Source of the DNA: Paraphoma chrysanthemicola | Lineage: Eukaryota; Ascomycota; Dothideomycetes; Pleosporales; Phaeosphaeriaceae | DNA length: 64,000 nucleotides | Direction: 5' to 3' | Assembly (NCBI GenBank): GCA_020744225.1 | Contig: JAGMWG010000024.1 | Location: 248,001 to 312,000 of the forward strand | Shown here: positions 55,117 through 64,000 of the stretch, piece after piece | Layout of the letters: every line of letters begins with the position of its first letter | Numbering within the stretch: the stretch's first letter is position 1 | The notes under the pieces: generated by a model | The model's input: the letters and a program-made list of their open reading frames with translations, nothing else | The model's database searches: none | Told to the model about the DNA's origin: nothing | Position numbers and translations under genes: made by a program

Positions 55117-56012
55117 TCAAAACCTGTCCATGACCTTGGCACCTCTCTTTTCCCTCCAGCCTCTGATCGCATACGGCAAGCCATCTACGACAGGAGACGT
55201 AGTAGATTCCTGAGAGTTCGGTCGTCGCTTGTCTGTATTTGGCCGCTCTTCCAGGACTTCTTGGGATCGCCAGTAGTGTGCAGTAGCGCTACCCTTCGTA
55301 TACAGATAGCAGCCAACTTTGGTGATGACGTGCTGCATGGTATCGTTGGCATGATTAGCAGAATTGCCATAGCTCAACCGGTAAGCCTCCGCGCGCTGCT
55401 CCAGTGGAACGGAGGCGAGACGGTCAGTGGGAAGGGTAGAAGTCGTCAAGTGGTAACGTTAGGATGTTCTTCATCGGCATGAAGCAGAGCATCTCCGGGC
55501 TTAAAGCTAAAGGCAACTTTTACGGACGGCAGCTTTGGTGAAAGCACAGCAAGGGGCGCAGTCAGGGCCTGGAGAGTTCGCCAAACGTTGGACGAGGTTT
55601 GGTAAACCATGCCGTGAAACAGAATTTGATGCCTCTTCCCGCAGTCAACTAAGATTACGACTCGAACGATGTGAGCTAGGAAATGCTTGATTGAGCTCGC
55701 AGGATAGGTCTTTAGTCGCTTGGATAGAACAGACAGAGATTGCTTGTTCAAATCCTGACGTGACTTGAGCCGCAAAGTCATTGTGACTTTCCTGAATGCT
55801 GGACACTGTTCGTATTCGTCTTTCAGTCGTGAGTGAGCGAGGTGCACACTGAGTATAGGGACATTGGTAACGACCACTTCGACCGAGGTAGCGATGTCTG
55901 TGTGGGTTGTTCGAAATACTTCGGTCCAATTGAGCCTCAGTTCTTGCGTAAGGTAGCTGTAGATGAGGTTTCTCACCTCGCGAGGAATGGAAAGGAGGTT
56001 GAGCGATGCCAT
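55117..56012 (-). CDS. F-box-like / 2EXR-type protein, paralogue 4, broken or spliced
   Basis: Starts at the ATG at 56012 with MASLNLLSIPREVRNLIYSYL and runs 188 codons to a TGA at 55446-55448, shorter than its paralogues (246-268 aa). Immediately downstream, in another phase, a protein-like frame continues to 55117 (LSYGNSANHANDTMQHV). Either an indel at about 55446 has split the gene, or a 62-nt intron (GTTACC donor, CTGAC branch, GAGCAG acceptor) joins HADEEHPN to RAEAYRLSYG in frame. The donor is poor. The second family block is NVPILSVHLAHSRLKDEYEQ. Confidence 0.55.
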
Positions 56013-56222
56013 TGAGGATTACTGATTGATAGAGTACGTGGGACTCTGGGTCTTGTCGAGAGTATTCAAGAGCGTATAAATTGTGTAGCCTCGAGAAAGC
56101 CTAGCGGCTTAGCAAATCTGTTGGGCGTGGTGCTTGGTGATGCAGTGAATCAACAAAGACTTGAGCTGGCTGTATCTCCGACATTCGCACATCATCCGTA
56201 GCTTGCGTATCGTGTGCGAATC

Positions 56223-57283
56223 TCATTTTTCGTCCATCTCTCGGTCCGTAGCGCGGCTTCTGCTTCGAGTCCTCGATCTGGATCTGCTTCTGACGCTTCG
56301 ACTCCTCGAGTCACGGCGGCTTCGATCGCCAGGGCTGCTTGATCTCCTCCGATCTCGACTATCGTAACTTCGACTTCGGCTCCGGCTCCGACTGTCATAG
56401 CTCCTACTCCTACTCCTGCTGTCATAGCTTCGGCTTCGGTAACTTCTTACACTCCCGTCACTTCTCTTGTCCATATCCTCGTCCAACTCATCGACTTCAT
56501 CGCCCAATGGGCTCTCGCGCGGGTCCAGCATCTCCAGATCTTCCAGGTTTGCTCTTGATGGCAGTTTCCATAGACTCGTGCCACAAATTCTGTCCTTCGT
56601 AAGGAGATCATCAATGAACTGGTCGACATGCGTGAGCGTGAATGCGTCTTTGAGTCGGCGCTTGATCTTGCGATAGTCCGTAAGTAAGGGCTCCAGGGTT
56701 GTATAGATCTCGACAGGCTGCCACGCAAGACGGATGTAGAACGCGGCGAGACAGCGTAGATATTTGAAGTTGCCCAGCTTGCCGGCAGCGTTGAGGTCCT
56801 CCTTCTTTCCTCCTTCCTCGTCCGAGCCATCGCCATTCTCCTCTTTCGCGTCGACATTATCCTCTTTCGCGTCACCGTTCTGCCCCTCCTCCTCGTCCTC
56901 GTCGCCTCTGAAATTCAGGTACTCGAGTATGATGGCTTTCTCAGGCACCAGCTGCAGCAGCTTGAAGGCCAGACACAGGAACGGTGTCGGCTTGCCAGTT
57001 ATTCCCGATGTGCCGCCGATGAACTTGAGGTCTGCAGCGCGGTCGCATAATGTTGCTGCGTTGAGTCCGAAGCATTGCTCCTTCCAATAGTACGACTCGG
57101 TGATGCGCTCGCGCACACCCTTTTCAAAGAGAAGCGCGGGGTTCTGGCCACGGATAAGCGCACCTGTATAGCCTCTGTCGTCAAGGAGGGCGCGCTCGCT
57201 GTCCAATGTTAGCTGCTGCTGCCGTTTGCTGGCTGTGAGAGTACGTACTCGGCGCGGTCGAAGCGCGGTTTGTTGTTGGCCAT
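56223..57283 (-). CDS. PRP38: Pre-mRNA splicing factor PRP38
   Basis: Component of the U4/U6-U5 tri-snRNP needed for spliceosome activation in the nucleus. Exons complement(56223..57198, 57249..57283), 336 aa; the first exon encodes only 11 residues plus part of a codon (50-nt intron, GCTAAC branch). Conserved PRP38 blocks: RERITESYYWKEQCFGL, IGG.SGITGKPTPFLCLAFKLLQL, KYLRCLAAFYIRL, LEPLLTDYRKIK, HVDQFIDDLL. An acidic insert (about 100-145) interrupts the domain. The C-terminus is a long Arg/Ser domain with SYDSRSRSR repeats, present in animals and filamentous fungi but not in S. cerevisiae. Confidence 0.95.
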
Positions 57284-57624
57284 TATGCTATAACGACTAG
57301 AATGGCACCTCTATAGCGTGCGTGCTTACTAGTCTTGCACGATAATCCACGCGGTATTGACGGGATGTTGGTTGCGCGTGATTGCTGGTGGTCGTGGTTG
57401 CGGTCCGAAATGTTCAAGAGGTTGCTATCGATAAGGGTTGCCGCGTCAACGCCATCGTCAACAGCCCAGCCCTATGAGCGGCCAGACCCATAGTGCACGT
57501 CACACATGCACGACAGACGCCTTCTTGCACGAGCTTACGATTGATGGACCCTTTTCGTTGACACACACATCTTTACGCATTCTACTACTGATACCCATAT
57601 TATTTCGCTTCTACATATCCTGCC
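57284..57624. promoter_or_regulatory. Divergent promoter region (PRP38 / GT8-like)
   Basis: 341 nt between opposing start codons; both promoters expected here. No coding sequence. Confidence 0.45.
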
Positions 57625-58846
57625 ATGGGGAAGCTGCTACTGTCTTCGGGACAGGTTTCTGTCATATTGTCCGCTGCTATTGGTACGGAGTTTGCGCATA
57701 TACAACATCAGTTACTAACAAACTCTAGTATGTCTCTTCACACTCGCGCTATTCTTATCAGGATACGTCCTTCAACAACGATATGTACACAATCTACAGG
57801 CCGCCATAAGACCGCGGTTACCGAAGCCACTTCCAGCAGCAAAAGAGATAGAGGCGCCTAGGCTAGATGTAAAGTGGGCGCGGCCGATGGGAGGCCGTCC
57901 AGAGGTGGACGAGACGTACGCACAATACCTTGCGGGGCAGACAATGGACTGGAGTCGGCTGGGCTATGTGCAGGTAGTCAGGGAGCACGTGGAGCTTTGC
58001 AGCGCCGTGATGCTGCTCTCAGATCTACACAAGATGAAGAGCCCAGCAAAGAGAATACTCATGTTCCCAAGACTGTGGCTGGCAGAGGCACAGGAGGAAA
58101 AGAAAGATCCGCAGATGGCAACCACATGGCGATTGCTGAAGGCGGCGGCGCGGCGGTATGGTGTCCAGCTGATGCCAATGGAACCGATCGTGGAGGGCGC
58201 CGATGCAAACCTACCGTCCTCTTACTCCCTCGCCAGCGTCTACTCGCTCGTCGACTTTGAGCGCATACTGTACCTCCAAGGCCCGGGAGTCCTGCTAGAT
58301 GCATCTGCACTAGACTCGTTGCTGGCGTTCTCGAAATCAGAGCCCTTGGCTGCCTTCCCCGCGACACCAGAACGGACCGACCTATCAACGTCCCTTCTCC
58401 TGGTGCATCCGTCGCAGGACAAGTTCCGGCAAATGAAGGACCTGCGCGCATCCAAGCCAGTGACAGATCTCCAGCTGTTTCGGGAGACTTTCAAGGCGGA
58501 GGAGTCGCTGATCGCAGAGTGGTCGCTGTCGATGGGAAATGTGTACTACGAGTCGCAGCAGCTGCGCGAGCCGGTCGACGACTTCAATTCGACGGCGTTT
58601 GTAGAGTCAACCACATACGTCCGACTCGCCGACCCGGAGCTACCCGGACCAGAGTACGACATGCCGTACGCCGACCGCGTCAAGCTGCGGCCAAAGGACC
58701 AACAGGCCGAAGAAGTGTGGAGCGGCCTCTATGAGAAGTTCCGGCAGCAGCGCATGGAGGTGTGCGGCCTCGACCTCGAGACATACTCGCCAGTGGTGCT
58801 TGGTGGGCTGTTCGCGGCGGGCGAGGGTGGTGAGGAGGAGCTATGA
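57625..58846 (+). CDS. GT8/GNT1-like type II membrane protein
   Basis: 391-aa protein resembling fungal glycosyltransferase family 8 / N-acetylglucosaminyltransferase GNT1-like proteins of the Golgi. Exons 57625..57682 and 57729..58846 (46-nt intron, TTACTAAC branch). Splicing creates a signal anchor, VILSAAIVCLFTLALFLSGYV (about residues 13-33), followed by a stem. The lumenal domain has an AVMLLSDLHKM strand, RILMFPRLWL, and YSLVDFERILYLQGPGVLLDASALDSLL. In active GT8 enzymes the last block carries a metal-binding D-x-D after YL; here it reads YLQGPG, so that motif is missing. It may be catalytically altered. Confidence 0.75.
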
Positions 58847-59520
58847 AACGGAGGTGTTGGGATGTACTGTACAATGATGTTTCGATTGCATCGCGATCGA
58901 CATATCTGCGGGAACTTATGGTTGGCACTCGAGGTCGAGAACGTCCGCATGTAGTATAGGGCCGAGATGTATATATGGGATCACGGCCGCCCCAGGACTC
59001 GGTAAGCCAAGGGTGCGAGCGAGGATAGCTCAGGGCACCATGACGCAACCACGGTCCCGACGACGAACAATGAAACCCCGAGCAGCACGCAGGTAATCGC
59101 GCGCCAGAACGCGGTGCAAATATCGGGCAGACAGCGAATGCATGTGACTTGCAAACGTATCTCGGCCCAGGCTAGGCAGTGCGCGCATAACGGTCGCTCC
59201 CGCCGTGTGTCGTTGGCGTCGATGGGGGCTGGTGCTGCAGTCCAGGGCTCAATCGCACCAGCTTCTCCGCAGCCTCAACCACCAGAGCCCCCCCGCACCC
59301 GCGCCGACAGCCCATCCCATCCCATCGCTACCCGCTGTGCGCATCCCATCGTGCCTATGCCCTGTGCTTACACACGCGCACGCCCAATTGCTGCTGCCCG
59401 TGTCGCCTAGCTGCCCATTGAGCCCCGCGCATTCCAGCAGAACGCAGCCGCCGAGTTGGTCGTCGATCGCCGCGGCACAGGAACAGCCAGGGCAGCGCGC
59501 ATTCCGCCGCCGTCGCTCCT
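58847..59520. promoter_or_regulatory. Upstream region of the PKA gene
   Basis: About 675 nt, GC- and C-rich towards the 3' end, with several small upstream ATGs (for example 59114 and 59205) before the PKA start. Consistent with a long leader; no separate gene supported. Confidence 0.4.
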
Positions 59521-61027
59521 ATGCCTACCCTCGGATTCCTCAAGAAGAAGCGGACGAAGGACTCGCAGGGCTCCAACGACCTGAACAGCCCGTCCTCGCC
59601 CGTCGACAGCTCGTCGCCGCTGACGCCCACGACGTCGAAGCGCACCTCGGGCTCGTTCCACCTGCACAAGACAAAGACCAACGAGAGCACCAAGCAGCCG
59701 CAGACCAGCCCGCCCGCCCACACGCAGCCCAAGCCCGCCGACTCGATGAACCCCGCCGCCTATGCGCCGCAGCAGAGCGCGAGCCCGCACGCGCAGACGC
59801 AGCCGCAGCCCTCGCACAACGTCCCCAGCATACAGAACCTGATACACCCCAGCAACACCAACACGGCCAACAATAGCGGCATCTCCGGCGTCGGCAGTGC
59901 GCCCACCCACAATGGCGGCGTGCAGTTCCAGGCGCAGCCGCTCAACCAGGCCCGCGTCACCAAGGGCAAGTACTCGCTCACCGACTTCCAGATCCAGCGC
60001 ACGCTCGGTACGGGCAGCTTTGGGCGGGTGCATCTCGTCCAGTCCAAGCACAACCAGCGCTTCTACGCCGTCAAGGTGCTCAAGAAGGCGCAGGTCGTCA
60101 AGATGAAGCAGGTCGAGCACACCAACGACGAGCGCCGCATGCTGCAGCAGGTCAAGCACCCGTTCCTCATCACGCTGTGGGGCACCTTCCAGGACTCGAA
60201 GAACCTCTACATGGTCATGGACTTCGTCGAGGGCGGGGAGCTGTTTAGTCTGCTGCGCAAGTCCCAGCGCTTTCCCAATCCCGTCGCAAAGTTCTACGCC
60301 GCCGAGGTCACCCTTGCGCTCGACTACCTGCACTCGCACAACATCATCTACCGCGACCTGAAGCCTGAGAACCTGCTCCTCGACCGGCACGGCCACCTCA
60401 AGATCACCGACTTTGGCTTCGCGAAAGAGGTGCCCGACATCACATGGACGCTCTGCGGCACGCCTGATTACCTCGCGCCCGAAGTGGTGGCGTCCAAGGG
60501 GTACAACAAGTCTGTCGACTGGTGAGACTTGCAACGCCCAATCACAGTGAAGACATGCTTACGTATGCAGGTGGTCGCTCGGCATCCTCATCTTTGAAAT
60601 GCTGTGCGGATTTACGCCCTTCTGGGACGGTGGCTCGCCCATGAAGATCTACGAAAACATCCTCAAGTCGCGGGTAAAATATCCGCCATATATCCACCCC
60701 GACGCCCACGACCTGCTGCAGAAGTTGATCACTCCGGATCTTACCAAGCGACTCGGCAATCTCCACGGCGGCAGCAAGGACGTCATGAACCACCCGTGGT
60801 TTGCAGAAGTCACCTGGGACCGGCTGCAGAAGAAGGACATTGATGCACCTTACGTGCCCCCTGTCCGGGCTGGCGTCGGCGATGCCAGCCAGTTTGATAA
60901 GTATCCGGAGGAGACAGAGGCATACGGTCAGGCAGGAGATGACCCGTGCGTGCAGAGTCCTCCATACACTGTAGACCACATTCTGACGTGTCCGAATAGT
61001 CACGGACACCTCTTCCCCGATTTCTAG
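59521..61027 (+). CDS. cAMP-dependent protein kinase catalytic subunit
   Basis: PKA catalytic subunit, an AGC-family Ser/Thr kinase released from its regulatory subunit by cAMP. Exons 59521..60521, 60571..60945 and 61000..61027, 467 aa. A Ser/Pro/Gln-rich N-terminal extension of about 150 residues, common in fungal PKA, precedes the kinase domain. Landmarks: GTGSFGRV, AVK (Lys185), YRDLKPEN (Asp279), DFG 297-299, activation loop TWTLCGTPDYLAPE with Thr310 matching the PDK1-site Thr197. The AGC tail ends FPDF. The last intron (54 nt, in frame, no stop) removes 18 residues just before GHLFPDF; unspliced readthrough would keep the same C-terminus. Confidence 0.95.
60946..60999 (+). other. In-frame 54-nt intron in the PKA gene
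   Basis: Starts GTGCGT, has TTCTGAC, ends CGAATAG. Multiple of three without a stop. Removing it gives DDPHGHLFPDF, like the C-termini of other fungal PKA proteins. Confidence 0.75.
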
Positions 61028-61827
61028 ATACTTTATCGCCGAATCGGCCTTTTCCTTCGAAGCCTCTTCAAAAGAGCACACGCATGCCATCCCGGTCAAC
61101 GTCCCGGTCACGTTGCGCCCGTCGAGGTCGAGCCGCTCATCACATCTCCTTTACCTACGAGCTTCCTCTCACGCACAAGGGATGGGTCCTCGAAACGCCG
61201 TGTACTTCTCCTCACTTGTCTCTATTATTACTACTGTCCAATCCTTGACCTTTTCCTTTGGATATGAAGCCATTGTTCAGGCTTCCGATGGCTGTCGCAT
61301 GTGGGCATACGCTGTGATGATGTATGTGGTGCGTTTGGAAACGAATGAGTTCGACTGATGGTCAGATCCAATGCTAGTCGTCAAATCAAAGCCGGGTCGA
61401 ATACAACAAGTATAATCATCTGTTGATAGCCTCGAAATCATTTGTTCCTCGTGTGAAATGCAGTAGTACTCACAATTAAAAGCCGTATTCTGAATAATGC
61501 GCTTATGCATTGGCGGTCGTGTAATCTAGCGTGTGACCGCCAAGACCTCTAGCGCCCCACCAGCCAACTCAAGTCGTGGCTGCCTCGTTCTTCACTTCCG
61601 GACAGTGTTCCAAAATCATTTCAATTTCATACATTGACCGTCTTTGCCATTCTTTATCTGTGCAATCATGCTGCAGCGTAAGATTAATTTTGCGCTCTGA
61701 GCTCATTCCTGCAATTTCATAGCTTGCTGGTTCAGCCTTGTGGGTGCTACCTCTGTCTGACGATCAAGCCGACATTCTCCTTGTTCTTGACTCTGAAGAG
61801 TTGCGAGTGAAAGCCAAACCCATCGAC
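61028..61827. other. Intergenic, no gene seen
   Basis: 800 nt holding the PKA 3' end and the upstream region of the second HET gene. The HET frame is open from 61738 but has no ATG before 61828. Confidence 0.45.
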
Positions 61828-63474
61828 ATGGCATCAAATTCATCAGCCAACCATGCGGAAGAGTCACAGTCACCGATCCCAGTAGAGCATGAAGCGCAAC
61901 ACATGTCATATGACAACTTCTACACACCGCAAAATCAGCAGTTCTATGCCACTCAGCCATATGCAGCGCTTAAAGCACGCCACATACGTCTCCTGCGGAT
62001 AAACCTACTCCATTCTGGCGAAGACAATTACGCGCCCGTACGCTGTGAACTCCTCCATAATGTCTCCTTAGACGCTATGCGGGGCAAATACACTACCATC
62101 TCTTATTGCGCAGGCGACCCGAAACAGACGGAAACATTGTTCTTAGATGGACGCCCTTTCAACGCTTTCGCTACTCTCGGACATGCGGTTCGACAAGCTC
62201 GTCATTTCTGGAAGAAACGTCACGAACACCAAGAGCTGCTTCTCTGGGCAGATCAGATCTGTATCAACCAGAGCAATTTATTGGAGCGAGCGGAACAGGT
62301 TAATCTCATGGGCGACATATATGGGGCAGGCGCACAGGTGCTTATCAGCCTTTCGAAAGAAGGAGGCGAACCTGGAGGGCTGAACTGGTTCAAACACCTC
62401 TCAAATGACTTGATACGGCGACATGAAGGTGTTACAAATAATGTGCCACTATTCGATACGATAGAGTCTGAACATCATCAAGCTATTCCGGCCCGTGGCT
62501 GGGAGATTTTCCAAACAAATTTCCTGGCTGCTCCCTGGTGGACGCGAGCTTGGGTCCAGCAAGAGCTGTTTCGAGCACCGCATGCTGTTTTTCTTTTGGT
62601 ATATGAGAGCATTGAGGCGGCGCATGTTTTAAACATTATCAGTCGACTATACACTCGTGGCGGCGGCGATACAACACCCCCACCGCATGATGCATGCTGT
62701 GCCTGTTTGTTTTATCGCATCTTACCAGACCCACTGATCTATGAACCCCGCCTACTTGTTATGAATATATTACTGGATCGCAAGTCTGACCTGAGCGATA
62801 CAGACACGATTGAACAGTATCCGGATCTACTAGAGAATTTATATTGGCTGAGGAGCGGACGCTGCACCGCTTCCGATCCACGAGATCTCATATACAGCTG
62901 TCTGGGCTACAGTGGCCGAGCTTATGGTGTAAAACCGGATTATGCGCCTGATATCTCGCTCATCGACGTCGCAGCCCAATTAGCTCGCAATGTCATAGAA
63001 CAAACAGGAAACGTCCACATGCTCACCTTGGCTTGCCGTAGGAAGAGGTCAGGTCTTCAAAGCGACCATCCGTCATGGGTTGCAGATTGGAGCCTGGAGA
63101 TCGATCGAGACGATGGCAACTACCTGCCTGGAGAGCCCATCTTGAATAGGACTCCATTCGCTTTCGAGGCGAATGAAATCGGCCAGGCAAACCGCATCTT
63201 GAGAGTACATGGTATCCTCCACGAGACTTTACATGCCGACTCCACGCTACCCAACATTCCTGGGTACCAGCATCTTGAGCCAGGGGATGAAGTCTGGCAT
63301 CTCTGCACAGCGACCCAGCCCTATGTCTTTCGACGAAAAGGTAAATATCGTGAGCTCGTTGGGGCTGGGATCGATCATGATCCCCCTGATGGTCCAGATC
63401 CGGCATGGATCCAGCACGTCAGGCAACTATTTGAGAATAATGATGCTCGAGTAGAATGTATAGACATTTGCTGA
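61828..63474 (+). CDS. HET-domain protein
   Basis: 548-aa single-exon protein from the ATG at 61828. HET-domain landmarks: IRLLRINL, YTTISYCAGD (residues 88-97, where most members have LSYxWGD), LLWADQICINQSNLLERAEQVNLMGDIYGAGAQVLISL (about 138-175), and AAPWWTRAWVQQEL (about 230-245). The C-terminal half has the usual DPRDLIYSCLGYSG block and no second known effector domain. Proteins of this group act in self/non-self recognition; function here is inferred from family only. Confidence 0.9.
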   Translation: MASNSSANHAEESQSPIPVEHEAQHMSYDNFYTPQNQQFYATQPYAALKARHIRLLRINLLHSGEDNYAPVRCELLHNVSLDAMRGKYTTISYCAGDPKQTETLFLDGRPFNAFATLGHAVRQARHFWKKRHEHQELLLWADQICINQSNLLERAEQVNLMGDIYGAGAQVLISLSKEGGEPGGLNWFKHLSNDLIRRHEGVTNNVPLFDTIESEHHQAIPARGWEIFQTNFLAAPWWTRAWVQQELFRAPHAVFLLVYESIEAAHVLNIISRLYTRGGGDTTPPPHDACCACLFYRILPDPLIYEPRLLVMNILLDRKSDLSDTDTIEQYPDLLENLYWLRSGRCTASDPRDLIYSCLGYSGRAYGVKPDYAPDISLIDVAAQLARNVIEQTGNVHMLTLACRRKRSGLQSDHPSWVADWSLEIDRDDGNYLPGEPILNRTPFAFEANEIGQANRILRVHGILHETLHADSTLPNIPGYQHLEPGDEVWHLCTATQPYVFRRKGKYRELVGAGIDHDPPDGPDPAWIQHVRQLFENNDARVECIDIC

Positions 63475-63554
63475 CAAGCTGTTTTTATTTTCCCCTCGAT
63501 CCACGCTGTTCATGAGTATACGACCATCCGCGCAGACTGACACTTAAGCCTCCA

Positions 63555-64000
63555 CTACGGATCCAACACAGTCCCTGGTGCCGGCAGTTCCTTGCTGATT
63601 AGGTAGTGATCAATTGCATCCCGCGTTGCACCCGCCAGAGACCAATTTGTATGGCCGTCACCGTTCCTCGTCAACAAAGACGCTCTTCTTAATCTCGTCC
63701 TGCATTCCGACTGCCCACTCATAGCTTGTACTCGGGTCCCGCAATGAGTTGACCAACAATATCGGATCGTATGTCTTGATGTTCAGCTTTGCTGGAGGAT
63801 TCTTTGGGGCATTCGGCCATCCAATACAAGACGCTTGCAGGGTCCATGTCTGCGACGCTGCCTCGGTGAGCGGTGCGGTTTCCTCTACTATGCGCATCCT
63901 GGCCTGGAGACCTTCGAAGGACGGTTTGGGAGGCGCCCAATCCTGGCATCCGATGGTGAGGCTGGCAGACAGGCCTGGATTGAAGCTCACGGGGAAAGCT
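63555..64000 (-). CDS. TAP-like alpha/beta hydrolase, C-terminal part, frameshifted
   Basis: Partial gene open at the right window edge. It matches the C-terminal domain of tripeptidyl/prolyl aminopeptidase-like hydrolases (TAP-like): SLTIGCQDW, SCIGWPNAP, then PILLVNSLRDPSTSYEWAVGM with the catalytic Asp. The frame stops at 63658-63660 right after VFVDEER. The next phase reads RNGDGHTNWS (catalytic His) and runs to a stop at 63555 with the usual HYLISKELPAPGT ending. One extra base at about 63669 explains it. Inactivating mutation or sequence error cannot be told apart here. Confidence 0.72.

Noticed and set aside
59407..60534. 375-codon minus-strand frame opposite the PKA gene
   Set aside because: Val/Leu/Arg/Gly-rich mirror of GC-biased kinase codons; no domain. 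The plus strand encodes an unmistakable kinase.
1..64000. Intact transposable element or CRISPR array
   Set aside because: No transposase, reverse transcriptase or integrase frame and no terminal repeats seen. CRISPR arrays are not expected in a fungal chromosome and none is present.

Overview
This window looks like nuclear DNA of a filamentous ascomycete (Pezizomycotina). Genes are split by short introns, mostly 45-130 nt, with GT..AG borders and CTAAC/CTGAC-like branch points. They lie on both strands at a spacing of 1.5-2 kb. The gene families are typical of these fungi: HET-domain proteins, a Clr5-ankyrin protein, DHA1-type MFS transporters, NmrA-like proteins, many SDRs, and a fungal-type Pex26. 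A Dothideomycete is my guess from overall feel only; no marker gene here settles it.

Layout. 0-6 kb: the 3' part of an MFS transporter, a coiled-coil gene whose 3' half is unresolved, and an extended-SDR reductase. 6-16 kb: housekeeping genes (PARN-type deadenylase divergent from a tail-anchored peroxin, then a PHS1-type acyl-CoA dehydratase), a classical SDR and a small nitroreductase. 16-20 kb: a RING-H2 protein, a three-finger CCCH protein with an RG tail, and a YbjQ-like protein. 20-25 kb: two divergent MFS transporters followed by a tail-anchored RING protein, with a diverged direct repeat on either side of the transporter pair. 26-33.5 kb: a decayed-looking coiled-coil gene, a membrane-anchored type B carboxylesterase and a very large HET protein. 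35-41 kb: a haloacid dehalogenase-like hydrolase, two SDRs and a secreted astacin metalloprotease. 42-48 kb: a secreted aspartic-protease-like protein with a Pro/Gln/Lys repeat, an AIF/AMID-like flavoprotein, an NmrA-like protein and a small disordered protein. 48-56 kb: a Clr5-ankyrin protein and a tandem array of four F-box-like/2EXR-type paralogues on the minus strand. 56-64 kb: PRP38, a GT8-like protein, the PKA catalytic subunit, a second HET protein and the 3' part of a TAP-like alpha/beta hydrolase that carries a frameshift.

The genes do not form one obvious pathway, and I see no polyketide synthase, peptide synthetase or terpene synthase that would mark a metabolite cluster. The recurring theme outside the housekeeping genes is fast-evolving accessory content: HET and ankyrin self/non-self-type proteins, tandem F-box-like copies, secreted proteases, transporters, and several genes with frame breaks. 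I found no tRNA, rRNA, CRISPR array or intact transposon. Exon borders were worked out by hand from splice signals and frame closure; each complete gene model given as a join closes to a whole number of codons.
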